From NCBI GenBank assembly GCA_009746045.1, contig RPFO01001831.1, forward strand, positions 1 through 64,000: a stretch of 64,000 nucleotides of DNA, read 5' to 3'. The translations under genes were made by a program, and so were the position numbers. The notes under the pieces are model-generated. The model was not told where the DNA came from and made no database searches. It saw nothing but the letters and a program-made list of their open reading frames with translations. Below, in pieces: positions 22,037 through 33,400 of the stretch; positions within the stretch are counted from its first letter, which is position 1; every line of letters begins with the position of its first letter. The stretch comes from Mesostigma viride. Lineage: Eukaryota; Streptophyta; Mesostigmatophyceae; Mesostigmatales; Mesostigmataceae.

Positions 22037-25000
22037 TTGCGGTCCTGGAGCGACAAGTACATCGAGAACAAGGGGTACAAAATTGCCAATGCCATCTTTC
22101 CTATCATGGCGGAACACGTGAAAGCAAACAACCACAGGACGCCAGAGATGAGCGCGGAGGTTCTGTCTTGCGCAGCTTCAAGACTAAATGCCATGGTGGC
22201 GGAGAGCAACGGCATTAAGAAGAGGAAGAACTGTGACGACGGGCTTCCTGAAAGTTGGGCGGAATCTCTTCGGGATACCATCAAGAAGGCTTTTGGCGAC
22301 TTGGGAACATCTGAGAAGGATCGTGGGCTTAGGTGGGCCTTGTGTGGACTTGTTACGAAGGCAATGGAGGGCGTCCCGGACAGGATTGTGGAGCGCGCGT
22401 TCGGGATTGACAGGCGCTTTGTCGCAACTGTTCGGGGTCACAGGGATGGAATGGAAGAAGGGGAGGACGACCTTTTGCTGAGTGCGCCAGAGAGGAGAGA
22501 GGAAAACGAGCTTCCGACGGAAGTGATTGCCCTGATACAAGCGTGCTGGAGGGATGATAACTTGACGCGGGCGTCTCCGAACATGAAGGATGTTCATTGT
22601 GAATGGACAAGAAAGGATTACAAACATACACTAGCGTTTTCGGAGGGTGCGCGCTACTATACTGTCTCCAAGTCGAAGATTTACGAAGTGTTCATTTCCC
22701 GCCATCCGGAGTTGAAGCCACCGCGGCGGATGGACAGTAGGGAGGGGGGGGGGGGAGGGAGAGGAGGGTGTGAGGGGGGGAAATCAGGTGATTTTGGAGA
22801 CGGAGGCAGGGATGTCAATGCTACGCACGAATCAGAAGAGCACAGTTCATGTGGGATACACTACTTTTTGCAAGCATATGCCCGCATGCGTCAAGGGGCG
22901 GTGGAAAATGCGGAACTTGTGCGCATGCCAGCACCACACTACCATGCAGTCCATGGTTGGGGGGTTGGCCAAATTTCGTGCAACTTTTCATGCCAGATGC
23001 GAGTGCGGACCTGAATGCCACGCGTGCGATCATGGTAGCCAGCTCGACGTGGGGTCGTCCGTGCCCACATGTTCCATTTTCAAAGCCACTCACACGACAG
23101 AGTGGGTGAACAAGTTTACTTGTGAGGTGGAGGGGATGAGGGAGGGGGGAGGTTCGAGGTCGTCTGTGGGGTCGTCGCGGCCGCAGGTTCAGCCTTTTCA
23201 GGGCGAACTTGAGGATCTGCCCATGCATGGGAGGGTGCTGGACGACGAGGAAGGGGTGCCCGATCATGACCTGGGCGAGGAGTTGGGGGTTTGCTCGATC
23301 CGGCGTAAGGCTTGTGTGTTGGGCACTTGCCGGCTCCCAAGTGTGGAATTCGGAACTTCATGTTATGCGAACGGGAGGAGGCTTCCAACCACCTGATTTC
23401 ATGGACCAGATACGAGATGCAGGATGTGCCGCCGGGTGCGGTTCTTGGGCCAGAGGTAATTTTTAGTGGAGTGGTTGCGCCCCAAGGCGTTTCTTTTGCA
23501 ATGTTTCCTGAGGTTCTTGGGCCAGAGGTAATTTTTAGTGGAGTGGTTGCGCCCCAAGGCGTTTCTTTTTCAATTTTTCCTGAGGTCCTGTCTTTTTTCT
23601 TTCTACAGGTCATTGGTGGGTCGAAGTTGATGTCTTTTCTGTATGTGCACACTGCGCATATGCAGGACGACTGTGACGAGATCGCAAAGGCTGGTGGGCA
23701 GCGATTGACGCAAGTCGACGTCAAGTCCACACCAACGGAGCTAAAGGAGGCAATTGTGGACAAGTGGCCGGACTTCATCCAGCATTGCTTCAACGCGTGG
23801 TGGCAAGCGGACGCCTCCAAGGAATGTCTCTCAAGGATGCGGGTGGGGGACCTTGTATGCCACACAGATTACGCCGAGAACTACCAGTCTTACACCTATC
23901 ACAATCTCCAAGCACAGTATTGGCATCCAGTCACATTCGTCCTTATGCCCTGGATCGTGCGCTACTTGGATCCAGCGTCGGGAAAGGTCGTGAGAAGGGA
24001 GTTTCACTTCATCGGACAGGGCGGAATGAAAAGGGACGGGCGGGCCCTCCGTTTTGCTATCCTCAAAATCCTGGCGACACTACGGTCAGAAGGGGTAGAG
24101 GTGAAGCGCTTCATTGGGTGGTCGGACAATTGCTCCATGCAGTTCAAGTCAAGGAATGTGATCGCGGAAGTGGCCCGGCTGCTGACGGAGGATCCGCACC
24201 TGGAGTCATTTGAGTGGAATTACTTTGGGGAGCAGCACGGAAAGGGGGAGGTGGATGGAGCTGGTGGGACTGTGAAGTGCATGTTGAGGAGGTGGCACAT
24301 CAGGGAAGAGAACCAGGACAAACAGACGGCCGCCCAGTTGGTGGAGAATCTGGCGTCGGGGGCGGTGGGCGGGACCACAACGACCAGGCGTAACTTCTTC
24401 GAGTTCCCCGAGGTAATTAAGTGTACAGTCCTCGTTCAGGGAATAGTTACGCCGGCCGTCGTTTCTAGGGCGTTCTTGGAGTCCTGGCGATCAGGAGTGC
24501 TTAATAAAACACAACTAGCTCGATGGTCTCGTAACTTCAACTTTCCCTTGTGCAAATCTTGTCTTCGACGCGCAGGTGCTTCCTTACAGCCCAGGGCGCG
24601 GCGAAATCAAAGGAGTGAAGAAGGCGCACTGGTGGCGCATGGACAAGTCGAATGTGACGCGCTTAATGCTGCGCCAGTATTCCTGCTATTGTGGCGGTGC
24701 GTGCGCCGAGGAAAGGTGGTGGGATTGTCGAAAGGAGTGGACCGACATGGACGGCTGGAATGTGGGAGGTGCTCGGATGAAGCTCCACAAACTGGGGGAG
24801 CCAGTGCAAAGGAACCCAAACGGACAAGGGGGGCACGCAGGGACGCGACTGAACAGACTACAGGCAGAGAGGACGATGATGGGAAGGAGACTGAAGCTGC
24901 GAGACATTTTTGCCGTCGAGTCCTACTCTGGTGATGAGTCCCACGATCCAGATCATCCATATTGGCTAGCGGAAGTCTTGCAGGAGCCTTATCAGGTGGC

Positions 25001-25307
25001 CGCTACTTTCGTGAGGCGAGTGGCCGACAGAAACGGCAAGGTCGATAGGGAGTTGTTCCGTAAGGGACAATGGGTGGTGGGGGTGCGCTACTGGGACAGA
25101 TTTCCGGGTATGGCGACGATGTTCAAAATGGACGCCGATGCGCAAGCTGAACAGCCAAACTTGGTCAATTGCTACCTGTGCATGGACGCGGGGTTCGAAC
25201 ACACCATTGTTGTCAACCCAGCTAACAATCGCCAGGCCATCTTGACCATTCCGACAGACGTCGAGAAACGGCTCACGAACTTGGCCAAGAAGAGACCTGT
25301 TCAGTAG
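22037..25307 (+). CDS. DDE-transposase-like gene, multi-exon, probably damaged
   Basis: Likely transposase. The first coding block (22037-22735) contains SWSDKYIENKGYK and ends before a G-run. A Cys/His-rich block (22830-23100; CKHMPAC, CACQHH, CECGPECHACDH) is in another frame, then 23309-23455 returns to the first frame. A clear intron is 23456-23608 (acceptor after TTTCTTTCTACAG). The catalytic-type block 23609-24412 has CHTDYAENYQ, GWSDNCSMQFKSR and HGKGEVDGAGG, acidic motifs typical of an uncharacterised transposase-like family found in many eukaryotes. The intron 24413-24575 (GTAATTAAG to GCGCAG) contains the GTTACGCCGGCCG motif. The last exon 24576-25307 has CYCGGACAEERW. I cannot assign a superfamily. 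The frame changes near 22740-22830 and 23280-23310 may be introns or lesions. Confidence 0.6.
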
Positions 25308-25959
25308 GCCAGCTCGCCCGGGCTTGGTTGGACGAGGTGGACAGCCTTGAGAGCACGTGCTTCGTTGTGAGCACTTGCCTTTCAGCCGTGATTTGCAAAC
25401 GAGTTCCTTGTCCTGAATTGTAAAGCTCGATTCATGCTCTTTTAAGGAAGTGTATAATATTATCCAGATCATGTATATATTTAGATCTAGACCTGAGTTC
25501 AAATAACATTTCTTAGAGGGCTGAGATGCGCGAGGTCCAGCATACATGTATATATCCATGGAGACATGTTACAAACTCAAATGTTTCATTGTACGTACCA
25601 CTAGCTCGTCGACGGGGGTATCCCATGTAATGTATGATTTATGAATTAATTAATCGCTTAATTGTACAATTTAAATGGATCATGAACTTGTCAAGTGGCC
25701 TAATTTGGTTTATTTGGTTCATCATTTATTGATCTCAATCATTCTTAATTGAATCTCGAGCAATAGCAATCGTGAAGCAGATCCTAATCATGTGATTCGC
25801 ATAATGAGAATAGGCAACAAGTGCTACTTTGAGGAATGCGGGGTTGGTCAGGTTATTATAGAGCTAGAGCTACAAACGGCACATATACTGCAAACTTTGC
25901 GCTCCAGGCATGGAATTTCAAAAGTACCAAAATTGGAGCAGTAGATGTTGGGGACGCCC
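25308..25959. other. A+T-rich spacer between transposase gene and truncated LTR
   Basis: No coding sequence or repeat identified. It probably holds the 3' flank of the DDE transposase gene. It ends abruptly at 25960, where the homology to the 3' LTR at 37195 begins, so position 25960 is a breakpoint of deletion or recombination. Confidence 0.45.
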
Positions 25960-26730
25960 TGGAAAAGGACAATTTGCGGTGCGGAGCCAGATCGCTGGAA
26001 TGAATGCGAAATCGCTGGCAGCCCTAAAAAGGGATTTCTTCTAGAAAGGAACGATTAGACGCAATGTTTGCTGGGCCACTCACACGCAAGGTGTGAGCGT
26101 GCAGATTGTCTGAAGGATATTATGCTTCGACCTTGCTGGACGTGACTCAATGTCGGACATTCCCAGGGACAGAAATGCCGGAGCCTCTAGGAGATGAGAT
26201 CGGCAACAGGGTAGCAATTTAGATTTGTCGGGATGCCTTCCTGCTTTTGTTGGCATGTGTGGTAGAAAGCCAGGACGGCAACTGGAATGCGGTTTCTATT
26301 CGCATGGTTCAGGCAGCAAGATAGTTTTGGCATTCCTGGCTGGACTGACAAGTGTGGCGTGTGTCATGCGTGTGGCATGACGAATGGTTTGGTTCATAGT
26401 CGAAGAGGACTCTCACGCAGCGTGTAGTCTCTTCGAGTCTCTCGTTAGTGGCCTTCGTGTTTCTCCCTTTCCTTGGGAGCAAGGCCGGTAGCATGTCATG
26501 GAGCGCTGCCTAACTGCGGGCTCGTGAGCATGGAGTGCATCGATATTGAGACTATCAACGTGTTGTAATTGTATTAACTTTCTCAATAAATTCCGCATGT
26601 GCGGCTTCATCATCAGACTGTGCAAATTGTGTGTTTTGAAAGCATTATTCTATAGCAGGGGAGGCAATAAGGTGGTTATCAGGCACGAGGGACAGTTCCT
26701 TGTCCTCGGCTGAGAGCCCTCCTTTCTTTA
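25960..26730 (+). repeat. 5' LTR of Ty3/gypsy element, 5'-truncated
   Basis: These 771 bp match 37195-37965 essentially base for base at a constant offset of 11,235. The 3' copy extends about 511 bp further upstream, to 36684, so the 5' LTR has lost its start and any U3 promoter there. It contains CAATAAA near 26583. The match ends at CTTTCTTTA; the following sequence begins the internal leader, where AGACTAC and GTAGTCT form a short hairpin. I could not identify a primer-binding site with confidence. Confidence 0.85.
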
Positions 26731-26964
26731 CTCGAAGAGACTACCCGGTAGTCTGCTTCCTTCTGTTTGAAGCCAAGACGTTGGCTTTAGTGTTTATCAA
26801 CCATCAGCAGTACAGGGAACGGCCTGGCTGACAGTTTGTAAAGGAAGTGTCTTGAGACAGATTTTAAGAAAATAGAACTAGCCAGAATTTGCTGGCTCTT
26901 GTCTTTTTCTGGCAGGCTAACCTAGGCTTGTTGGTTCTTGTTTTGCCCATCGGTCAGCTGGTGC
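26731..26964 (+). other. Gypsy leader between 5' LTR and gag
   Basis: Untranslated leader of about 234 bp. It begins CTCGAAGAGACTACCCGGTAGTCT, a small perfect hairpin directly after the LTR. The location is right for a primer-binding site or packaging signal, but no tRNA complementarity is evident. Confidence 0.4.
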
Positions 26965-27512
26965 ATGCCACTGACGCGAGCGCAGACTCGAGCCATGGCG
27001 GATGCAAATAGAGCAGATGCCAACACGTCCGCTCCGGGGTCGAATGGCGGAATTCCTCCCGCCGTACCCGCAGTGGGTGAGAGTCGCGACCAAGAAGCGC
27101 CGCTGAGTATGGTGGCGCTGTTCGCGCAGATGCAAGCGCAGATGCAGCAACAGTCGCAACAGTTGCAGCAGCAATTGGCGCTGCAGATGCGGGAAGTGAC
27201 CGACAGATTGGTGGCCGTAGAGGGTCGTCATCTGCAGTCCACACCATGGGACGGGCAGGCATCGATGCCGGGCCCCAGTGGTGTTGCCGCGGAGCCGAGG
27301 GAGCGGGACCGGCCGCCAACCTCAGGTAATGCGGCGGGAAGGGCTTCGATGGAACCGGGGGTTTTGGCTGGGTCGCTAACCCAACACGACTTGCTTGGTG
27401 AGGCGGATGGTCAGCCACGGGGCGAGTATACGCTGGCGCCCAGGCGCCTGCCTTTCGATCAAGCGCGAGACGGATTGCACGAGGAGAACTGGGCAGGGCT
27501 GGCGCGCGCGAT

Positions 27513-29346
27513 TAATTAATAATTAATTAATAAGCACGTGACTGCGTCACGTGGGTGCCAATACAGAGTAAAGGAACCTTCAACCCTATATACACAGTGA
27601 GAAGGAGGGAGGGCGCCCTAGCTTCTCTCACTGCCGCAGGTGGGCAGGCCACAGAGCGCTCTCTCCACGGCATGGTGCCGGGGCGCAACACTGTGGGTGC
27701 AATACAACCAGTGCAATACCATAGGTAGGCTGACGCATAGCTTATGCTACAAATGTGAGGTGGGCTCAAGACGTCGGCTAATTAAGGCGCAAGCTGATGG
27801 CCACAAGGTGCCAGAGCTAATTGAAGGTACTATAACGCTGTGCGCTAATATCGTTTCAAGTGCTGTAATGCCTAAGCTATCCCATCATCGATTGCCCCCA
27901 TCTAGACAACTAGCTGGAGTGCTCTATCCCGGGGAAGCCCGGGGGGGCTTCCACAGTTTCTTGTTGACGTAGAGGTCCCCGCCCCGCCAGTACACTTGGG
28001 GCTTCTCGGGGTTGGTCTTGTGGCGGATGTAGTCGGGCCACTGATCGCGGCGTTGCTGCTGCTGGGCTGGCGTCAGGTCGTCGTCAAGCGACCAGGAGGT
28101 GTCCACCAGCTTCTTGCGGCGAGAGAGGAACCGAACTCGGGCTGTGATGTCGCTGAAGGTGAGGACCACTGGAGGGGGCCCAGCCTTGGCCCGTGGATGG
28201 GGCAGGCGGTAGGCGCCCTGCAGTATCGCACCTGGCAGCTGCATGCGCGCCAAGAGCTGTTTCTTCAGCTCGTCGAGAAGAGAGTCTGGGGTCTCCTCCG
28301 GCAGCATGTCGAAGCGCCTGAGGATGACCCGGCAGCGGCGACGGTCGCGGTCAGCGGCCTCGCGGCGCGTGTCTTCCAGCTCCTGGAGCTTGGTGGTGAT
28401 GGCGGTCGTGGTAGAGGATGCCTGGCTCTTGAGCAGGTCCGCCCAGGAGGCGCGAGTCGAGGGGTCATCACTAGCCCTACCAGCAGGTTGGGCGGCGATG
28501 GTGGCCGTTCGCTCGGCGATCTCGGGGACCTGCGTGGCCAGGGCGTCTACCTTGGCGGCAACTGCCTCAAGTTTCACGGTGCCTTGGCCGACTCGGCCTT
28601 CCACCTGGTTAAGGCGGGTGGTCACAGTGGCTGTGGCCTCGGAAACTTTGGTGGCAATGTGCTCTTGCGTAGCAGTAAACTGAGGCTGGAGCTTAAGGGC
28701 GACTCTGGCTTCAATGTTGTTGACCTTGGCCGAGAGAGTGTTGAGTGGGCCGTCAGGCGCGTTCAGGGCGGCGAGCTGCTCAGCCATCGGCGCCAGCTGC
28801 TCCGCCACTGCAGCTCGGATGGAGTCCGTGCTGGGGGAGGTGCTGCTCTGCGGGGATGCTGCAGCTGCTGTGGCTGCCCGTCTGCGCTCATGCAGGAGGC
28901 TCCTGAGGCCAGCGTAGCCAATCTGGGTGATGTCGTGGGCGTCGCAGCGCAGGTAGCTGCACATGATGACTGCCTTCAAGTACGCCTCCGGTTCTTGAAG
29001 CAGCCATTCCCAGGCGGGCTTGGTGACCTTGTCGCCAGGGGTAGGCAGGAAAAGTTCGTCATGGCGGGCCAGGAACTTGATAACATCGTCACATTGTTCC
29101 TTCGTGAGCGTAAAGATTTCCAAGATGCAAAAATCCCGCTGGCCGGCGCCGAAGCGGCGGACGTCCCATTTGGTATGGGAAGTTCGGGTTTTCTTGGGAA
29201 TGGGCGACGAATTTGGCGTAGAGCACTGCGTCGAGGGAGGCAGACCGGGGGGGAGAGCTTCGATCAGCGCAAAAAGGTTGGCGTCCGCAGGAGTTGATGT
29301 CGCACGTGCTGCTGTCGACGGGAATGCCGACGACAGCTCAAAAATG
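27513..29346 (-). mobile_element. ORF1-only LINE derivative inserted in gag
   Basis: Perfect 13-bp target duplications (27500-27512 and 29347-29359, TGGCGCGCGCGAT) flank an antisense insertion. On its own strand it has ORF1, about 200 bp resembling the ORF1-ORF2 spacer of the LINE at 39057-39230, then a 3' UTR and a tail of (TTAA)-like units (CTTATTAATTAATTATTAATTA is split here as CTTATTAA plus TTATTAATTA). ORF2 is absent. The 3' UTR segment ATTGCACCCACAG recurs in the other ORF1-only copy (50609-52676). This resembles mammalian HAL1 elements in design; homology to those is not claimed. Confidence 0.8.
27924..29345 (-). CDS. LINE ORF1-like RNA-binding protein (coiled coil plus RRM-like)
   Basis: About 473 codons of uninterrupted frame. 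The apparent ATG (29369) lies in flanking gag sequence, so the native N-terminus is missing. The middle (roughly residues 170-320) has heptad-rich repeats such as QVEGRVGQGTVKLEAVAAK and QVPEIAERTATIAAQ, consistent with a trimerising coiled coil. The C-terminal part has CRVILRRFDMLPEE, VVLTFSDITARVRFLSRRK, LDDDLTPAQQQQRRDQWP and VYWRGGDLYVNKKLW, the pattern of LINE ORF1 RRM/C-terminal domains that bind element RNA. The intact frame suggests a fairly young insertion. Confidence 0.75.
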   Translation of the reverse strand: MFELSSAFPSTAARATSTPADANLFALIEALPPGLPPSTQCSTPNSSPIPKKTRTSHTKWDVRRFGAGQRDFCILEIFTLTKEQCDDVIKFLARHDELFLPTPGDKVTKPAWEWLLQEPEAYLKAVIMCSYLRCDAHDITQIGYAGLRSLLHERRRAATAAAASPQSSTSPSTDSIRAAVAEQLAPMAEQLAALNAPDGPLNTLSAKVNNIEARVALKLQPQFTATQEHIATKVSEATATVTTRLNQVEGRVGQGTVKLEAVAAKVDALATQVPEIAERTATIAAQPAGRASDDPSTRASWADLLKSQASSTTTAITTKLQELEDTRREAADRDRRRCRVILRRFDMLPEETPDSLLDELKKQLLARMQLPGAILQGAYRLPHPRAKAGPPPVVLTFSDITARVRFLSRRKKLVDTSWSLDDDLTPAQQQQRRDQWPDYIRHKTNPEKPQVYWRGGDLYVNKKLWKPPRASPG

Positions 29347-30484
29347 TGGCGCGCGCGATGGACCCACACAGGGGTGCACCAGGACGCATGCTGCCAGGCG
29401 GGGCCTCAATTCCGTTTGGGCGAGGCGGTGGGGCGCTGACCGGCGGGTCGACTGCACGGTGGTCAAGTGTGCCAATCGGGCGCATTCCGCCCATGGAGGA
29501 CATAACCACGCCGCTGGCTTTCCGAGTACGGGAGGCAGCACGACCAAGCACGCTGGCGCAGGGACGCGCAGCTCAGCGACCGCCGGAGGATGCCGATGGG
29601 GTGCAGTACCCGCAAAGGGTGCGCCTCATACCGGAAGGCGCGAAGATGCCCACCCTGCCACGGGTGGACATGCGCGAGAAGTTCTCCACAACCGGCAATC
29701 TGGCCACGCTGGCGCAGGCCTACAACGCGTACAAGTCATGGATTGATCTGCAATATATGACTACGCAAGGCGCTGTAATGCATGAGTTTGTGATGAACAA
29801 CATGCATTTTTTCTTTCACGGCCTTACGCTGAGGCGAGTGGCTAGGCTGGTGGAGCAGTGGAGAGAGGTCTCGCTGTACACGCGTCACACGGACGTGTGG
29901 TTCGGCTTCGACGGGCGTGGCCAGCCCGACTATGACAACATCATGTATGGTGTCGACCCTGCCGAGGAACTGTGGGGCCTCCTTCGCCAGGAATACCCGG
30001 TGGAGACCATCAAGGCAGAGCGTGAGTGGCGCAGTTTCAAGATAGCCGAGGGTGAAACCCCGGAGCAATCTTACGAGCGCCTCATGGAGTTCGCCGGCGA
30101 AGTGGAGGACTGGTCCGAAAAGCTGGCGTGTCAGAAATGGCTGCAAGCGCTAGGCTCCAAGGAGATGGAGCTGCCCACGCCGCCCAACGGCCAGCCGTGG
30201 CGATTGCGGTCACTGTGCATTGAGGTCAGGGCCATGATGCGACGACACGCGCAAGGCCGGATCTCGGTAAGCACGGTGGTGGCCGAGCTGCAGGCCAAGG
30301 TCGACGCGCTGACCAAGGCCAAGTCGGGTGAGTCGTCTGCCACAAGACAAGCGCGCCCGCAAGGCGGCCACGGTGCTAGCAGGAACCAAGGGGGGTCTCG
30401 CAACGCCTCATCGCATGATGCAACCCAGGGTAACGCCGCTGGCGGCAACAAAGACGCTGCCGCCCCGACGCGAGCTGGGGGGGC

Positions 30485-33400
30485 ACGTCCTCACAGACGG
30501 GTACTAGGACGGATGCGCGCAAATCGGGCTGCTTCCTTTGCGACAAGGATGGGCACCTTAGTCGCGAGTGTCCAAGCCGCTGCACGAAGCCGCATGGGGC
30601 AGACACGAAGTGGCACCTGATGAACAAGTGTCCAGCCGCGGGCATCAAGACGGTCCACTTCGCCGAGATGGCGGGCAAGACCGACTCGATGGAAGCCCAG
30701 GTGGCTGCCATCAAGCATGGTGAGGAGGCGACGGCGCCCCCCAACCAATTCGAGACGGTGTACCGGGAGGACCCATTCTGGGCGCCCATGCCGGGTGACG
30801 TCGAGATCAACGCTGCGGAGGCTACCAAAGGCAAGCAGGCACGCAGCCCGCTTTCTTTTCAGCAGGCACCCATGTTGCCTGCCGGGCAGTTGCCCGCGTC
30901 CTTTTCCATGCCGCTGGCTGGGGTGCAATCTGCTTTTGAGCATGCGAACCCTGCTGGGCTGGAGCAGCGTAGGCGATTGGCGCCTGTGTACCCAATGCCG
31001 TTCATTGTGGACGTACCCATGTTTTCAGCACGGCAGGTGGTCGACACCTTCGGGCAGAAGGGGGTTGAGTGGCTGGGGTCGGTTGTGTCCGAGATCCAGT
31101 TGTTCGCAGATGGGCATGATGTGCGCACCTTGCGCAATTCTGAGTCCGTCACCTACGGGCGCCAGCCGGTAGAAGCCGCAGTGCCCGTGGTGCAAGCGGG
31201 AGTGGTCAGCACAAGTAGCCAGCAGCGCACTAGTGCAGTCCCCCAGGTTCCCACGGTGGTTCCATACCCCAATGGTGAGCCGTCCATGGCGTTCCAAGCA
31301 GTTGGAGCCTGTGGAGATGTATGGAGCGACATGGTGACATGTCCGTTGGTTGGCGCAGTCAAGCTTGATAGCGGTGCTCAGCCGCTAGTCATCAGCACGG
31401 ACTTGGCCACCATGCTGAACCTGACCTACGAGAACGGTGGCTTAGTGGAAAGCCCCGTGTCTGTGTCAGGTTGGCAGGGTCCGGCTAGTAAGCCGTACGC
31501 TATGACGGCGGTTAAAGTCAACGTGATTTTCAATCCGTTGCGCGCCTCTAGCATGACCACCGTGTCCGCGTATGCGCTGGTGGTCAACAAGTGTGGATAT
31601 TCCGCACTACTCGGGGTGGATGTCCTTGCTCGCGCCATGGTTCAGGTGGACTATAGGGCGGAGGAGGCATCTTACATCCCTGATTGGGATGGGGCTGGCC
31701 TGAAGCGGGCCAGTGTGCCGGTCTCATGCTTCAGTTCTTCAGCCGGGGCTGCACGCCTCAACCCTTCCGCGGCTGCGGGCGTGGTGGAGGTCAGCATGGT
31801 GGAGGTACGGGCGGCGGGCTCATCGGCGTGGGACAAGCATCGGACGGTGCTGCCCCAGCCAACGGCGAGCATTGCCAAGATGCGCACGCAGTGGTCGCTG
31901 GATGCTGTGACGTCCACGCGGCAGCTGGCTATGCGCAAGCGGGTAACTGAAGCCGTCATCACCATTCCTCAGATGGCCAGCCATGGCCTCACTTTGCTGC
32001 AACCGGGTGTCTCGGAGGCCCAAGGTAATTTTTCTGCTGCAATCTTACCGCAGGCCCCTGATTTTGCCAAGGGTGCGGTAGTGTTGGAACTGTTTGCGGG
32101 GATCGGAGGGGGCATTGCAGGCTTTTTGGCCGCAGGCGGCGTGTGCCGTAAACTCATCGCGGTAGAGCCATCGCACAAGGCGCGTCAGGTGTACTTCAGT
32201 CACTGTGGCGTGTTGTCGCGAGAGTATCCCGCGCAGTTTCCGCCATCAGCATGGCGTGACCCGTTTGGGGAATGTCCTCAAGATATCCGAGCCATCGGTG
32301 AGGTGCAGGTGCAGCAGTTGTTGCGCAGGCATCATGCCATCGACTTGGTAATTGCGGGTTGGGAGTGCCAGGGCCTGAGCCAGGCAGGGCAAGGGCGGGG
32401 GCTAGCCGATCCGCGTAGCGCGCTGTTCTGGGAACTGTTGCGTGTGGTGGGACTGTTGCAGTCGCGTCAGCCCCATCCGCCTGCGTATCTGTTTGAGAAC
32501 GTTGTGGCGGGTGACAGCCCACATCAGGCGGTGCGGGAGGACTGGGCTACAATCGTGGCACTCCTGGGGGAGCCCATCGTGTGTGACAACGCAGGGCTGG
32601 GTGGGCTCACGCATCGTTTGCGTGCCTATTGGACCAACGTGGCGTGTGCGACCGATGTGCAGGCGGTCTTGGGGGCCGTAGCAAGGCAGCATCCGAGTGT
32701 GTCTGCGGAGGTAGCATTGCCTTCCCACCTAGTCACGCAGAAGGTGGATAGCGAGGATCGCCCACCGTATGCACGCGTCAACCGGGTCGGGAGCCCCATG
32801 TGTGCACTGCCGACCCTGGTCAGTTACCAAGGGTCGACAGCATACCGTGATCGGGGTAAGGGTCTCGTTTGGGACACTACCACCGGTCTGTTGGTGCAGC
32901 CACCCGCAGAATTTCGTGAGGCCAGCATGGGTTTTCATGTCGGGGCCTCGGCGCTGCCGGGCGTGCTCGAGAGTGAGCGCTGGTCTTTGATAGGCCAGGC
33001 TATGTCGGTGTTGCAGGTCGGGTATGTGCTGCTTGCATCGGTTGCCGTGCGCCAGTCTGGGGGGGCGTCCCCAGCCAATCCGCCTCAGCAGGTTGAGGCG
33101 CGCGCAGCCAAACTGAAGCGCCCTGCAGCGACGGGGACTTCATCAGCATGGGGGTGGCGTCTGCGACAGGTGTGGACTATCATTCTCATGACCGCCCTGC
33201 TGACCAGCACCGTGCTGGCCGGCGAGCCCACGCTGCATCGGGTAATACACCGTGCGGCACGCGAGGCTCCGGCGGTGGGTGTCACACCAGGCGTGGCAGC
33301 CTTTTCCTTGTTCCACGACGATGCGGCTAGGGCGCCGCATCTTGAGGCACATGCGGTAGCTGTGGGTGATCCCGCGGATACGCACCCCTGGGCTATTGGC

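Larger units (their letters stand above)
26965..30480 (+). pseudogene. gag: Ty3/gypsy gag, disrupted by a LINE insertion
   Basis: Gag forms the virus-like particle of the retrotransposon. The N-terminal part (26965-27512; ATG at 26965 or 26995) has a Gln/Met-rich helical stretch (QAQMQQQSQQLQQQLALQM) likely to be a coiled coil. The rest (29360-30480) carries the retrotransposon-gag core with FSTTGNLATLAQAYNAYKSW and SYERLMEFAGEVEDW, and a basic Gly/Asn/Ser-rich tail. The two parts are separated by 1,834 bp of antisense LINE flanked by a 13-bp target duplication, TGGCGCGCGCGAT. The CCHC knuckle follows in the -1 frame after a G7 run at 30477-30483. The insertion kills this copy. Confidence 0.8.

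Noticed and set aside
26731-26760. tRNA primer-binding site after the 5' LTR
   Set aside because: No stretch complementary to a tRNA 3' end, such as TGGTATCAGAG, could be recognised.
27996-29297. Long plus-strand open frame opposite the LINE ORF1
   Set aside because: Antisense shadow in GC-rich sequence; the minus-strand frame carries the recognisable ORF1 features.
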